This document shows, in pieces, positions 1-9,051 of a stretch of 64,000 nucleotides of DNA. The DNA is taken from NCBI GenBank assembly GCA_963816925.1, contig CAWFMY010000027.1, forward strand, positions 248,001 through 312,000, written 5' to 3'. Made by a program: the position numbers and the translations under genes. The notes beneath the pieces were generated by a model, which was not told where the DNA came from, did no database searches, and saw only the letters and a list, made by a program, of their open reading frames with translations. Positions within the stretch are counted from its first letter, which is position 1. Each line of letters starts with the position of its first letter. The DNA comes from CAIWHR01 sp963816925 (lineage in GTDB: Bacteria; Pseudomonadota; Gammaproteobacteria; Burkholderiales; Casimicrobiaceae).

Positions 1-2
1 GG

Positions 3-455
3 CTCCCCGACGACCTTCTCGTCAAATATGACCGGATGGCCATGGCGGTGAGCCTCGAAGGCCGCGCGCCGTTCCTGCAGCCCGATCTGGTCGCCGCGGC
101 GCTCGCGCTGCCGCCCGCCGAGCGGATGAGCGGCGGCCAGAGCAAGGTTGCCTTGCGAAGGATTGCGCAGCGCTGGCTGCCGGAACGGATTCACGCGCGG
201 CGCAAGCAGGGGTTCGTGCTGCCGATGCGCGCCTGGATCCGCGACTGGCTGCACGCGCGTGGCGGGCCCGCGGCCTACTTCGCGGCGCACGCGATTCCCG
301 GCGTCGACACCGCCGAACTCGTCGCCGTCGTCGACGCGGACCTCGCCGCGGGCGTTCAGCGCGAGCGCCTGCTGTTCGCGCTGATCATGCTCGTCGAGTG
401 GCACGCGGCGGCGTCGAAACGCGTCGCTGCGCTCGCCGCGCGCTACGCCGTCTAG
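3..455 (+). CDS. asnB: Asparagine synthase (glutamine-hydrolysing), C-terminal end only
   Basis: The reading frame enters from the left edge, so only the last 150 or so residues are seen. They match the end of the ATP-pyrophosphatase (synthetase) domain of AsnB-type enzymes: a KYDRM segment, then SLEGRAPFL, and later the stretch RKQGFVLPMRAW, all typical of this domain. The family transfers amide nitrogen from glutamine to aspartate, or in surface polysaccharide loci to a sugar carboxylate or similar acceptor. The neighbours to the right are polysaccharide export genes, which favours a role in decorating a glycan, but that is inference. The stop codon overlaps the stop of the convergent permease gene by four bases. 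Confidence 0.85.
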   Translation, partial: LPDDLLVKYDRMAMAVSLEGRAPFLQPDLVAAALALPPAERMSGGQSKVALRRIAQRWLPERIHARRKQGFVLPMRAWIRDWLHARGGPAAYFAAHAIPGVDTAELVAVVDADLAAGVQRERLLFALIMLVEWHAAASKRVAALAARYAV

Positions 456-1277
456 ACGACGTCGGCAAATCCCTTGCGCGTCTTCTGGAACCACCAGTAG
501 CCCGCACACGCGACGGCGACGGCGACGATCGCAGTAAATCGCCAGCGCGCCCCACTCCGGCCAGCGGCCCTCGATCAGCGCGCCGCGCGTTTCCTCGAGC
601 GGCAGCGTCAACGGATTGAGCCAGAGCCACGTACGGTACGGCTGCGGCAACGCGCTCGCGGGATAGAGCACGGGCGACAGAAACATGAGCAGCATCGTCA
701 CGAGCCCCATGATTTGCGAGATGTCGCGCAGGTAGACGCCGAGCGCGGCGAGGATCCAGGTCACGCCGAGAATCAGCAACACGTACGGCAGCAGGATCAG
801 CGGCAGCGCGAGGGCGGTCACCGGAAGCCCGCCGTGGACGATGACGAGCGCGGCCACCAGCACGACGAAGGCGATCAGTGCGTGGAAGAGCGCGACGGCC
901 ACCGCCACGAGCGGCAGCAGCTCGAGCGGAAACACGACCTTCTTCACGTAATTGGGCACCGCGGTCACGAGCCCCGGCGCGCGCGTCACCGCCTCCGCCA
1001 TCAGGCCGTGCAGCAGGATGCCGGGGAAGAGCAGCAGCGCGTATTCGCCGTGCCCGACGGCGCCGCTGCCCCAGCGCGACTGGAAGATCGTGCCGAAAAC
1101 GAACGTGAACGCCCCGAGCAGCAGCAGCGGCGACGCGAGCGACCACAACAATCCGAGGACCGATCCCCGGTAACGGCCGGCGATGTCGCCGCGCACGAGT
1201 TCGAAGACGAGCTCGCGCTGCACCGCGACCGTGCGCACGAGCGAGAGAGGATTCGCGGGAAAGCGGGCGGCAGCCAT
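452..1277 (-). CDS. wzm: ABC-2 type polysaccharide export permease, frameshifted near the C terminus
   Basis: Starting at the ATG at 1277 the protein reads as a Wzm/TagG-like ABC-2 permease: a short cytoplasmic N terminus with RGDIAGRYRGSVLG, about six hydrophobic segments, and LSPVLYPASALP before the last helix. It would export a lipid-linked O-antigen or capsule chain with the ATPase encoded divergently at 1348. The frame does not stop where expected. Around 525-535 the typical ending (an IYT-type helix, then GYWWFQKTRKGFADVV and a stop at 452) lies in another frame, so one base is extra or two are missing. The uncorrected frame runs off the left edge. A -10 box TATAAT lies only nine bases upstream of the start. 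Confidence 0.8.
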
Positions 1278-1285
1278 GCTGCGCG

Positions 1286-1339
1286 ATTATAGCCGTCGCG
1301 CTGCCCGAAATGACGCGAGCATATGCGCCACGGTATAGT
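1286..1339. promoter_or_regulatory. Divergent promoter pair between permease and Wzt-like ATPase genes
   Basis: On the minus strand TATAAT occupies 1291-1286, nine bases before the permease ATG. On the plus strand TATAGT occupies 1334-1339, nine bases before the ATPase ATG at 1348, with GGGAGG between. Such close spacing would give almost leaderless transcripts. No strong -35 boxes are seen, so the assignment rests on the -10 hexamers and the divergent layout. Confidence 0.45.
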
Positions 1340-1347
1340 GGGAGGTT

Positions 1348-2625
1348 ATGCACGCCGCCGTCCAACCCGCGCCGCCGGCACCCACCGGCGCACCCGAGTC
1401 CGTCATCTCCGTTCGCGGACTGGGCAAGCGCTACGAGATCTATGCGCAGCCGCGCGACCGGCTGCTCCAGTCGCTGTTCCGCGGCCGTCGCCAGTTCTTC
1501 CAGGAGTTCTGGGCGCTCACCGACGTCTCGTTCGAGGTTGCGCGCGGAGAAACGGTGGGCATCATCGGCCGCAACGGCTCGGGCAAGTCGACGCTGCTGC
1601 AGCTGATCGCGGGCACGCTGACGGCGACCACGGGCACGGCGCAGGTCCGCGGCCGCGTCGCCGCGCTGCTCGAGCTCGGCAGCGGCTTCAATCCGGAATT
1701 TTCGGGCCGCGAGAACGTCTTCCTGAATGGCGCGATCCTCGGCCTCGCGCGAAGCGAGATCGAGGCAAGGCTGCCGGGAATCGTCGCGTTCTCGGGACTC
1801 GAGGAATTCATCGACCGGCCCGTCAAGACCTATTCGAGCGGGATGCTGATGCGCCTCGCGTTCTCGGTCGCCGTCAACGTCGAGCCTGACGTTCTGATCG
1901 TCGACGAGGCGCTCGCCGTCGGCGACACGGCATTCCAGCTCAAATGCGTCGAGCGCCTCGAGCGACTGACGCAAAGCGGCGTGACGCTGCTGTTCGTCTC
2001 GCACGACACGACGCTGGTGAAGTCGTTCTGCCAGCGGGCGATTTACCTCGATCGCGGCAGGCTCAAGGCCGAAGGCCGTCCCGAGGTGATCACCGAGCTC
2101 TACGCCCTCGACATTCGCCAGGCCGAGGGCGCGCAGGCCGGCAACCCGGTCGCGCTGAAGCCGTTCATCGGCGAGGGCCCGGGCATCGCGTTCGGCACCG
2201 GCGAGGGACGGATCGCGCGCGCGTCGTTCTGCAGCACCGGCACCACGCGGGCAACATCGAAGTACGGCGACGATCTCGTCTTCGACGTCGACGTCGAGTT
2301 CGCCGACGACGTGGCGCAGCCCTGCCTGTCGGTCATCGTGCACGACCGCCAGGCGCGCGAGCTGGGCGGTGCGTTTTTTCCCATCGACAAGGCGGCATCG
2401 GCAAACGGCGTCTGCCGCGCGGCACTGCGCTGCGGGATCCACCACCGACTCGGCGCCGGCCCCTGGTCGATTACGCTGCGGCTCGAGAATCGCCGCTCCG
2501 GGCAGCTGGCGTTTCCGATCGACAAGCAGGTCGGCGCGCTCGTCTTCGAAGTCGAGCAGCCGGACCGCGGCGCCTACGTGGCGCTGGTCGACTTGAAGCT
2601 CACGTGCGAGCAGGCAAGCACGTGA
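1348..2625 (+). CDS. wzt: Polysaccharide ABC exporter ATP-binding protein with C-terminal glycan-binding domain
   Basis: This 425-residue protein energises export of a surface polysaccharide together with the permease at 452-1277. The Walker A motif GRNGSGKST is at residues 74-82, the signature YSSGMLMRL near 165 and Walker B VLIVDEALAVGD near 185, followed by the switch histidine in FVSHDT. Residues from about 255 to the end form an extra beta-rich domain, as in Wzt proteins that recognise the capped end of an O-antigen before export. GGGAGG precedes the ATG. The stop TGA overlaps the GTG start of the next gene, so translation of the two is probably coupled. Confidence 0.9.
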   Translation: MHAAVQPAPPAPTGAPESVISVRGLGKRYEIYAQPRDRLLQSLFRGRRQFFQEFWALTDVSFEVARGETVGIIGRNGSGKSTLLQLIAGTLTATTGTAQVRGRVAALLELGSGFNPEFSGRENVFLNGAILGLARSEIEARLPGIVAFSGLEEFIDRPVKTYSSGMLMRLAFSVAVNVEPDVLIVDEALAVGDTAFQLKCVERLERLTQSGVTLLFVSHDTTLVKSFCQRAIYLDRGRLKAEGRPEVITELYALDIRQAEGAQAGNPVALKPFIGEGPGIAFGTGEGRIARASFCSTGTTRATSKYGDDLVFDVDVEFADDVAQPCLSVIVHDRQARELGGAFFPIDKAASANGVCRAALRCGIHHRLGAGPWSITLRLENRRSGQLAFPIDKQVGALVFEVEQPDRGAYVALVDLKLTCEQAST

Positions 2626-3419
2626 GCGAGGCCTCGCCGGACGTCCTGTTCGTCACGCTCGATTCGTGCCGCTACGACGCGTTCGCCGCCGCATCGGCGC
2701 CGAATCTGCGCGCCATCGGACCGCTGGTGCGCGCTTTTTCACCCTCGCATTTCACCTTCGGCGCGCACGCAGCGTTCTTCATGGGCTTCACGCCCGGCGA
2801 TCCGGCGCGGCGCGAGCGCTTCGTCAATTCGAAGTTCGGCAAGATCTTTCGCATGGCGGGTGCCGGCAATCGCGGCGCGGCGGACCCGTGGATCGAGCTC
2901 GCGGGGCGCAACATCGTCGACGGCTTCCGCCGGCGCGGCTACCGGGCGATCGGCACCGGGGCGGTCGGCTGGTTCGATCCGGGCACCGACACCGGCCGCG
3001 TGCTGACGGGGGATTTCGAGCGCTTCCACTACGCAGGCGGGCCCGGCTTTCGCGCGCAGCGCGCCTTCCTGCTGCACGAGATCGGGCTGGCGCGCGCGGC
3101 GGCCGTGCCGGTGTTCGCGTTCGCCAATCTGGGAGAAACGCATGTCCCCTACTGGCACGAAGGCGCCACGTGGGACGCGGCCGTGAATCCCTGCGTGCCG
3201 TTCGCCGCGAACAACGATGCCGCCGAATCGCGCCGGCGCCAGATCGCGTGCATCGAATGGATCGACAACGAGATCGCGCCGCTGCTCGCAGCCTTCGAAG
3301 GCGCGGGCATCGTCGTCTGCGCCGATCACGGCGACTGCTGGGGCGAGGACGGCCTGTGGGAGCATGGCATCCACCATGCGCGCACGCTCGAAGTGCCGCT
3401 CCTTTTCCGCCTGCCTTGA
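2622..3419 (+). CDS. Sulfatase-like (alkaline phosphatase superfamily) hydrolase
   Basis: A 265-residue protein starting at a GTG that overlaps the stop of the upstream ATPase gene (GTGA). It opens with LFVTLDSCRYD, the N-terminal metal-binding segment of the sulfatase fold, and near the C terminus has CADHGDCWGEDG, the second metal-binding DHG segment. It is shorter than typical arylsulfatases (about 450 residues or more) and lacks a signal peptide, so it may act in the cytoplasm on nucleotide- or lipid-linked sugars, or be a phosphoglycan transferase relative. With a sulfotransferase gene immediately downstream, it could edit sulfate or phosphate groups on the exported glycan. The substrate is unknown. 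Confidence 0.7.
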   Translation: MSEASPDVLFVTLDSCRYDAFAAASAPNLRAIGPLVRAFSPSHFTFGAHAAFFMGFTPGDPARRERFVNSKFGKIFRMAGAGNRGAADPWIELAGRNIVDGFRRRGYRAIGTGAVGWFDPGTDTGRVLTGDFERFHYAGGPGFRAQRAFLLHEIGLARAAAVPVFAFANLGETHVPYWHEGATWDAAVNPCVPFAANNDAAESRRRQIACIEWIDNEIAPLLAAFEGAGIVVCADHGDCWGEDGLWEHGIHHARTLEVPLLFRLP

Positions 3420-3434
3420 CGGTACCATAGCGCA

Positions 3435-5207
3435 ATGCAGCGGCACCTGCTCGTCGTCCTCGGAATGCATCGCAGCGGCACGTCGGCGCTGACCGGCGCA
3501 TTGGCGAAGTCCGGCGCATTCCCGGGCACGCAGCTCATGCCTGCCACCGCGGACAATCCGGAAGGGTACTGGGAATGCGCGCCGGTCGTGCGCCTCAACG
3601 ACCAGGTGCTGCAACGGCTCGGCGCACGGTGGGACAGCGTCGCCCCCTTGCCCGCGGGCTGGATGGCGATCCCGGCCATCGAGGCCTTGCGCGCGGAGGC
3701 CGACAGGATCGTCGCCGCCCAATTCGGCGACGCGAAATTCGCGGTGCTGAAGGATCCGCGCCTGTGCCGGCTGTTGCCGTTCTGGCGCGACACCTTTGCC
3801 GCTGCCGGCTTCACGCTCTCCTGCGCGCTGATGATCCGCCGGCCGATGGAAGTCGCGGCGTCGCTCGCCCGCCGCGACCAGTTCGCGCCGGAGAAGTCGC
3901 TCGCCCTGTGGTACGCGCATCTCGTCGACGCCGAACGCGATTCGCGCGGGCTGCCCCGATCGACGATCGCCTACGATGCGTTGCTCGCCGATTCCGCCGG
4001 CGTTATCGCCCGCGTCTGCGACGAAGCGGCATTTCCGCTCAAAGCGTCCGCCGCGCAGAAAAAAGCCGCGGCCGACCTCGTACAGCCGGACCTGAAGCGC
4101 CAGAATCACGAGGCGCCGAAGCGCACGGCGCGCGAAAGCCTGGCGTCGGGCCTCGACACCGTGCTCGAGGGCGGTTACGCGAAGCTTGCCGAGCTGCCGA
4201 TCGGCAAGGATCCGCAATCCGTCGTTGCGGCGCTGGCAACGGCCGCCCGCGCCGCGCTCGCGGTCGCCATGCCGCCCTGGCTCGCGCAGGAGCTCGAGGC
4301 CACGCAGGCATCCGCCCGGGAACGCGCGGCCGAGGTCGACGAGGCGCGCCGAAACATCACGCTGCTCGAAGGCAATATCGAGTCGGCGCGCTCGGCGCAC
4401 ATGGCGCGCGACCAGATCGAGGCGGCATTGCGCGCCCGCACCGACGATCTGGCGCTCACCCGTGCCGACCTGGCCGCGGTCAAGGAAACATTGCGCGCCG
4501 AGATCGCGGCGATGGGCACGAGCGGCATCGGCACCGTCGAGCGCGAGCTCCGCGACACGGTCGCCCGCCAGCAGCAGGAGCTGGGCGACGAGCGCGCGAC
4601 GATCGCGCGACTTTCCGAGCAGATCGACCAGGCGCGCCACGCTGCGCAGAACCAGGAACAGCAGATTGCGAATGCGCGCGAGCACATGCAGGATCTGCTC
4701 GGCCAGATCGACGCCGCGCGGCAGGCGCACGCCGTGCGCGACGAGCAGGAAGCGGCGATGCAGGAGAACCTCGACGCGACGCACCAGGAGCTCTCCGTGC
4801 TCGGCGCCGAGTTCAACGCCATGCGCCTCGAGCGCGACGAGATCGTCGGCAAGCTCGCGCAGCTTGCCCCGGAGGCCGAGACGCTGCGGCGCGACCTCGC
4901 CATCCGCGACCGCGAACGCGACGCGCTCGCTGGGACCGCGAAGCAGACGGGAGAGGCCGTGGCGGCGCTGACCGCGGAGCTCGCGCGACGCGCCGTCGTC
5001 GAGCAGGAGCTGACGAACGACCGCGCGCGCCTCGCCCAGTTCGAGCGGGAGGCACGCGAGCGGATCGCGCTCCTGGAAGGTCAGCTCGTCGAATCCACCG
5101 CCCATGTCCGCACGCTGTCGCAACAGCTCGATGTCGCCGCGGCCAAGCTCGCGCGATTGGACGAGCGCTGGCTCGGCCGCCTTGCAAGGCGCCAAGCGCA
5201 AGCGTGA
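3435..5207 (+). CDS. Sulfotransferase-family protein with long coiled-coil C terminus
   Basis: A 590-residue protein. Residues 1-270 look like a P-loop sulfotransferase: VVLGMHRSGTSALTG near residue 10 is the 5'-phosphosulfate loop for PAPS, and LKDPRLCRLLPFW near 100 and MIRRPMEVAASLARR near 135 match the 3'-phosphate-binding part. From about 280 to 570 the sequence is charged and heptad-like, rich in Glu, Arg, Ala and Gln, and should form an extended coiled coil. Similar fusions occur in polysaccharide loci, where the coiled coil may scaffold or measure chain length. The stop overlaps the next gene's GTG start (GTGA), which supports one operon with the glycosyltransferase. Confidence 0.75.
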   Translation: MQRHLLVVLGMHRSGTSALTGALAKSGAFPGTQLMPATADNPEGYWECAPVVRLNDQVLQRLGARWDSVAPLPAGWMAIPAIEALRAEADRIVAAQFGDAKFAVLKDPRLCRLLPFWRDTFAAAGFTLSCALMIRRPMEVAASLARRDQFAPEKSLALWYAHLVDAERDSRGLPRSTIAYDALLADSAGVIARVCDEAAFPLKASAAQKKAAADLVQPDLKRQNHEAPKRTARESLASGLDTVLEGGYAKLAELPIGKDPQSVVAALATAARAALAVAMPPWLAQELEATQASARERAAEVDEARRNITLLEGNIESARSAHMARDQIEAALRARTDDLALTRADLAAVKETLRAEIAAMGTSGIGTVERELRDTVARQQQELGDERATIARLSEQIDQARHAAQNQEQQIANAREHMQDLLGQIDAARQAHAVRDEQEAAMQENLDATHQELSVLGAEFNAMRLERDEIVGKLAQLAPEAETLRRDLAIRDRERDALAGTAKQTGEAVAALTAELARRAVVEQELTNDRARLAQFEREARERIALLEGQLVESTAHVRTLSQQLDVAAAKLARLDERWLGRLARRQAQA

Positions 5208-6062
5208 CTTCCCCGGAGGCGCAAGGAATTCTGTTTGCGCTCGAGGGCGCGACCGACTGGCCGCCGCGCGAGCCGGTGCGCATTCTGGGCGGATGGTGCA
5301 TTGGCGTGGCGGCGCCCATTCGCGCCATCGAGTTGCGCGTCGGCGCCGAGAAGGTCGCGGTTCGCTACGGGATTCCGCGCGCCGACATCGCCGCGCTCCA
5401 CCCGGGGATTCCGGCCGCCGGCGAGTGCGGATTCCAGGTCGCGCTGCCGCTCCCGCCGGGGCGGCACGACGTCTTGCTCGTCGCGCTGCGCGATGGCGCG
5501 CCGGACGTCGAGCTGTTCCACCGCACCGTCGAAGCTGCCTTCGCGCCGCTCCTCGGCTATCTCGAAGCGCCCGCGGCGACCTGCCTCCCCGGGCGCGCGC
5601 ACGTTGCCGGCTGGTGCTTCCATCCACAGGCACGCGTGACGCGCGTCGCGCTCAGGATCGGCGACGCAACGCTCGAGTGCGATTATCCGATGCCGCGACC
5701 GGATGTTCTGCGCGCGCTCGCCGGGCATCCGCGCGCAGCCGAGAGCGGGTTCGACGCCAACGTCGACCTCGCCCCGGGACTGCACGACGTCACGATCATC
5801 GCGGAACTCGAGTCGGGCGAGTCCGTGACGCTCGATTTTCCCGCGCGCATCCGCGTGCTCTCCGATTCGGCCGTCGCGCGCGGCAAGCGAGCGCTCGACC
5901 GCCGCGTGGCGTCGCTCGGGCGGGTCGCCGCAATGGGCCGTTCGTGGATCACCCGCCACGGCCATTTTCCACGCCCGCGCGACTGGCCGCGCCTCGCGCG
6001 CAAGGCGTGGCGCCTCGTCGGCACGGTGGCGCCAGGGTCGACTCACGGGTTGCCTGGCGGGT
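5204..6062 (+). CDS. N-terminal part of the large glycosyltransferase: two tandem beta-rich repeats, frame then lost
   Basis: From the GTG at 5204 the frame encodes two related units of about 95 residues, roughly residues 10-100 and 105-200. Both contain a GGWC or AGWC core, an IELRVG or VALRIG strand, a V/ECxYxxPRxD segment, a CGFQV or SGFDANV segment, and PGRHDV or PGLHDV. A basic segment follows (RLARKAWRLVG), like the one that opens the glycosyltransferase at 10154. Near 6040-6065 the coding signal moves to another frame: the codons for VADRYDAWLDWNKW lead straight into the glycosyltransferase ORF at 6189. The natural product is therefore probably one protein of about 1,240 residues ending at 8930. 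I do not recognise the repeated domain. Confidence 0.6.
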
Positions 6063-6188
6063 TCGCAGGTTCCGCCCGTTGCCGATCGCTACGATGCGTG
6101 GCTCGACTGGAACAAGTGGACCGGTCGGCGCGCGGCGTGGCTCGAGGCCAGGCTCGCCTCGGCGCCCTCGCTTCCGACGATCTCGATC

Positions 6189-8930
6189 GTGATGCCGGTG
6201 CACCGCCCGGACCGGACGCGGCTCGACCGGACGATCGAGTCCGTACGCGCGCAGGTGCACGCAGCCTGGGAGCTCTGCATTGCGGGAGACGCGAACGGCG
6301 ATCATGCGCTCGCCGGCCATCTCGCCGCACTCGCCGCGCGCGAGCCGCGGATCAAGCTCGCCCTGCGTGCCGAGAATGGCGACGACCGCCCCGACACCAA
6401 CTCGGCGGCGGAACTCGCGACCGGCGACTTCCTGCTCTGCCTCGACCAGGACGACGAGCTCGCGCCCGATGCGGTCGGCGAAATCGCCCTTGCGCTCGCC
6501 GCCGCACCGGAAGCGGACATCCTCTACACGGACACCGACAAGGTCGACGCCGCAGGGCGCCGCCATGCGCCGCAGTTCAAGCCCGACTGGTCGCCGGAGC
6601 TTCTGCTCTCCTATATGTACGTCGCACACGCGCTCGTCGTGCGGCGATCGCTCTTCGCGGAACTCGGCGGCTTCCGCGCGGGCTTCGAGGAATCGCAGGA
6701 TTACGATTTCGCGCTGCGGGCGACGGAGCACGCGCGACAGATCCTTCATCTGCCGCTCGTCCTCTACCACTCGCTCGCCACCCAGGGATCGAACGCGGCG
6801 TCGGCCGCCGACGGGCCCGCGAGTTTCGCGGCCGGGCTGCTCGCGGTCGACGACGCGCTGCTGCGCCGCGGCAGCCGCGGGCGCGCGGTGCAGCCGGGAT
6901 GGGCGGCACGCTCGGAATTCGGCATCTTCGGCCATGAGTTCCCGGACGACGGCCCGCGCATTGCGCTGCTGATTCCGACCTGGAACCATCGCGACGTGCT
7001 CGCGCGCTGCCTCGAATCGCTCGCGAAGACGACTTATCGGAACTACGAGATCGTCGTGGTCGACAACGAGAGCGACGACCCCGCGACCCGCGAGTACCTG
7101 GCCGGCCTGCCGCACCGCGTGCTCCGCGTCGCGAATCCGGGCCCGCGCTTCTCGTTCGCGCACGTGAGCAATGTCGCCGCGAAGGCCGTCGACGCCGAGT
7201 ACCTGCTGTTCCTGAACGACGCCACCGAAGCAATCGAGCCGCGCTGGCTGTCGACGATGATGGGCTACGCGCTGTTGCCGGGCGTTGGCGCCGTCGGGGC
7301 GCGGCTCACGCTGCCCGACGGGCGGGTCCGCGATGCCGGCATCCTGCAGGGCTACAACGACGGCCTTGCCGGGTCGGCGTTCAGGCTCGCGCCGGGTGAA
7401 GATCCGGGCTACCTGGCCTATCTTGCCGTCGCCCGGAACTACGGGGCCGTGACGGCGGCCTGCATGCTGACGCCGCGGCGCGTTTTTCTCGATCTCGGCG
7501 GTTTCGATGGCGAGCGGTTCGCGGTTGCGTACTACGACGTCGACTACGGCTTCCGCCTCGAGGCCGCGGGCCTCCGCTGCGTCTACGCCCCGGAGGCGCG
7601 GCTCACGCACCACGACGTCGATGCGCGCGGCGTCGCCGACGACCCGCGGGAGACGGCTTCCTACCGCGCGCAATACGGCGGTCGGCGCGAGCCCTACTAC
7701 AACCCGAACCTGTCGCTCGCCAACGAGCGTTTCGACATCCAGCCGCGGCGCGCGTTTACCGCCGCGCCGCCCGGCCCCGTGCGCGCGCTGATGTGCGCGT
7801 TCAACCTCAACTGGGAAGGCGCACCGTACAGCCAGTTCGAGATGACGGCGGAGTTGAAACGCCGTCGCATCCTCGACCCGGTTGTGTACGCCCCGTCGGA
7901 CGGCCCGCTGCGTGCGGCCTACGAGCGCGAGGGCATCGCCGTGCACGTATCGTCGCATCCCCTCGCCGGCGTGACGACGGGCGTCGACTACGACGCGGCA
8001 CTGGATCATTTCGCCGGCTGGATCCGCACGCTCGCCGTGGACGTCGTCTATGGAAACACCCTGCAGACGTTCTACGCGATCGACGCGGCGCACCGGATCG
8101 GATTGCCATCGATCTGGAACCCGCGCGAAAGCGAGCCGTGGCAGGACTATTTCCGCCAGTATCCGGATGCCGTGGGGGGGCGCGCCCTCGCCTGTTACGC
8201 GTATCCCTACCGCGTCGTGTTCGTCGCGCACGCGACGGCCGCGGGCTCGGCCGCACTCGATACGCGCCACAACTTCACCGTGATCCACAACGGCCTCGAC
8301 CGGCGCCGGCTCGTCGCCGCCGCGAAGGGCATGGATCGCGACGCGGCACGCCACGCGCTCGGCGTCGATCCCGGCGACATCGTCCTGCTGCTGCTCGGCA
8401 CGGTGTGCGAGCGCAAGGGCCAGCACGATCTCGCGCAGGCGTTGTCGCTCATTTCGCGAGACGTGGCGGCGCGGACGCGGACGTTCTTCGTCGGCGACCG
8501 CGAGGGCGACTACCAACGCGAGCTGCACACGCTGGTGGGGAAGCTTCCCGACGAGCGGCGCGCGCGCGTCACGCTCGTGCCCGAGACGGACGATGTCGCG
8601 CGGTACTTCCTGGCGGCGGACGTCTTCGTCTGCACGTCGCGCGTCGAAAGCTATCCGCGCGTCGTCCTCGAAGCGATGGCCTGGGGGCTGCCGATCGTCA
8701 CGACCCCGGTGTTCGGAATCCGTGAGCAGGTGCGCGAGGACGTCAACGGCCTCTTCTACGAGCCGGGCGACGTGCGCTCACTCGCCGCGGCGATCGCGCG
8801 CCTCGTGACCGACGATGCGCTGCGCACGCGGCTGGCGGGCAACGCGGTGCCCGCGCTCGACGCGCTGACGGACTTCGACGCGATGGTCACGCAATACGGA
8901 CGGCTGTTCGTCGAGGCGGCGGCGCCCTGA
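6189..8930 (+). CDS. Multi-domain glycosyltransferase (GT2 + GT2 + GT4)
   Basis: The 913-residue open part carries three catalytic modules. The first GT2 domain starts in-frame just upstream (PTISIVMPVHRP) and has LCLDQDDELAPDA with the metal-binding aspartates, residues 75-85. The second GT2 domain begins near residue 257 with ALLIPTWNHRDVL and has FLNDATE near 340, so the usual DDD/DDS is replaced by NDAT. The C-terminal third is a GT4-type GT-B module, with VIHNGLDR near 700 and VCTSRVESYPRVVLEAMAWGLP near 815-835. The set suggests successive sugar additions by one polypeptide in O-antigen or capsule assembly. The GTG at 6189 is probably internal: the gene seems to begin at 5204 with an indel near 6050. 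Confidence 0.8.
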   Translation: MMPVHRPDRTRLDRTIESVRAQVHAAWELCIAGDANGDHALAGHLAALAAREPRIKLALRAENGDDRPDTNSAAELATGDFLLCLDQDDELAPDAVGEIALALAAAPEADILYTDTDKVDAAGRRHAPQFKPDWSPELLLSYMYVAHALVVRRSLFAELGGFRAGFEESQDYDFALRATEHARQILHLPLVLYHSLATQGSNAASAADGPASFAAGLLAVDDALLRRGSRGRAVQPGWAARSEFGIFGHEFPDDGPRIALLIPTWNHRDVLARCLESLAKTTYRNYEIVVVDNESDDPATREYLAGLPHRVLRVANPGPRFSFAHVSNVAAKAVDAEYLLFLNDATEAIEPRWLSTMMGYALLPGVGAVGARLTLPDGRVRDAGILQGYNDGLAGSAFRLAPGEDPGYLAYLAVARNYGAVTAACMLTPRRVFLDLGGFDGERFAVAYYDVDYGFRLEAAGLRCVYAPEARLTHHDVDARGVADDPRETASYRAQYGGRREPYYNPNLSLANERFDIQPRRAFTAAPPGPVRALMCAFNLNWEGAPYSQFEMTAELKRRRILDPVVYAPSDGPLRAAYEREGIAVHVSSHPLAGVTTGVDYDAALDHFAGWIRTLAVDVVYGNTLQTFYAIDAAHRIGLPSIWNPRESEPWQDYFRQYPDAVGGRALACYAYPYRVVFVAHATAAGSAALDTRHNFTVIHNGLDRRRLVAAAKGMDRDAARHALGVDPGDIVLLLLGTVCERKGQHDLAQALSLISRDVAARTRTFFVGDREGDYQRELHTLVGKLPDERRARVTLVPETDDVARYFLAADVFVCTSRVESYPRVVLEAMAWGLPIVTTPVFGIREQVREDVNGLFYEPGDVRSLAAAIARLVTDDALRTRLAGNAVPALDALTDFDAMVTQYGRLFVEAAAP

Positions 8931-9051
8931 GGTGATTCGTTCGCGCGGACGCGCCGACATTGTCGGGCTATCGCACCTCCGCCATCTGGGCGACAATCGA
9001 CCTCCGGGACGAGCGCACGGTGGCGCGCGTCGCCATCACCAGGGGGAAATC

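Noticed and set aside
385..2445. Minus-strand open frame of 686 codons covering the permease and the ATPase gene
   Set aside because: It is out of frame with the recognisable permease start at 1277 and runs antisense through the clear ATPase gene.
2739..5633. Minus-strand open frame of 964 codons opposite the sulfotransferase gene
   Set aside because: Low-complexity Arg/Glu/Ala composition without domains; it is the mirror of a coiled-coil coding region.
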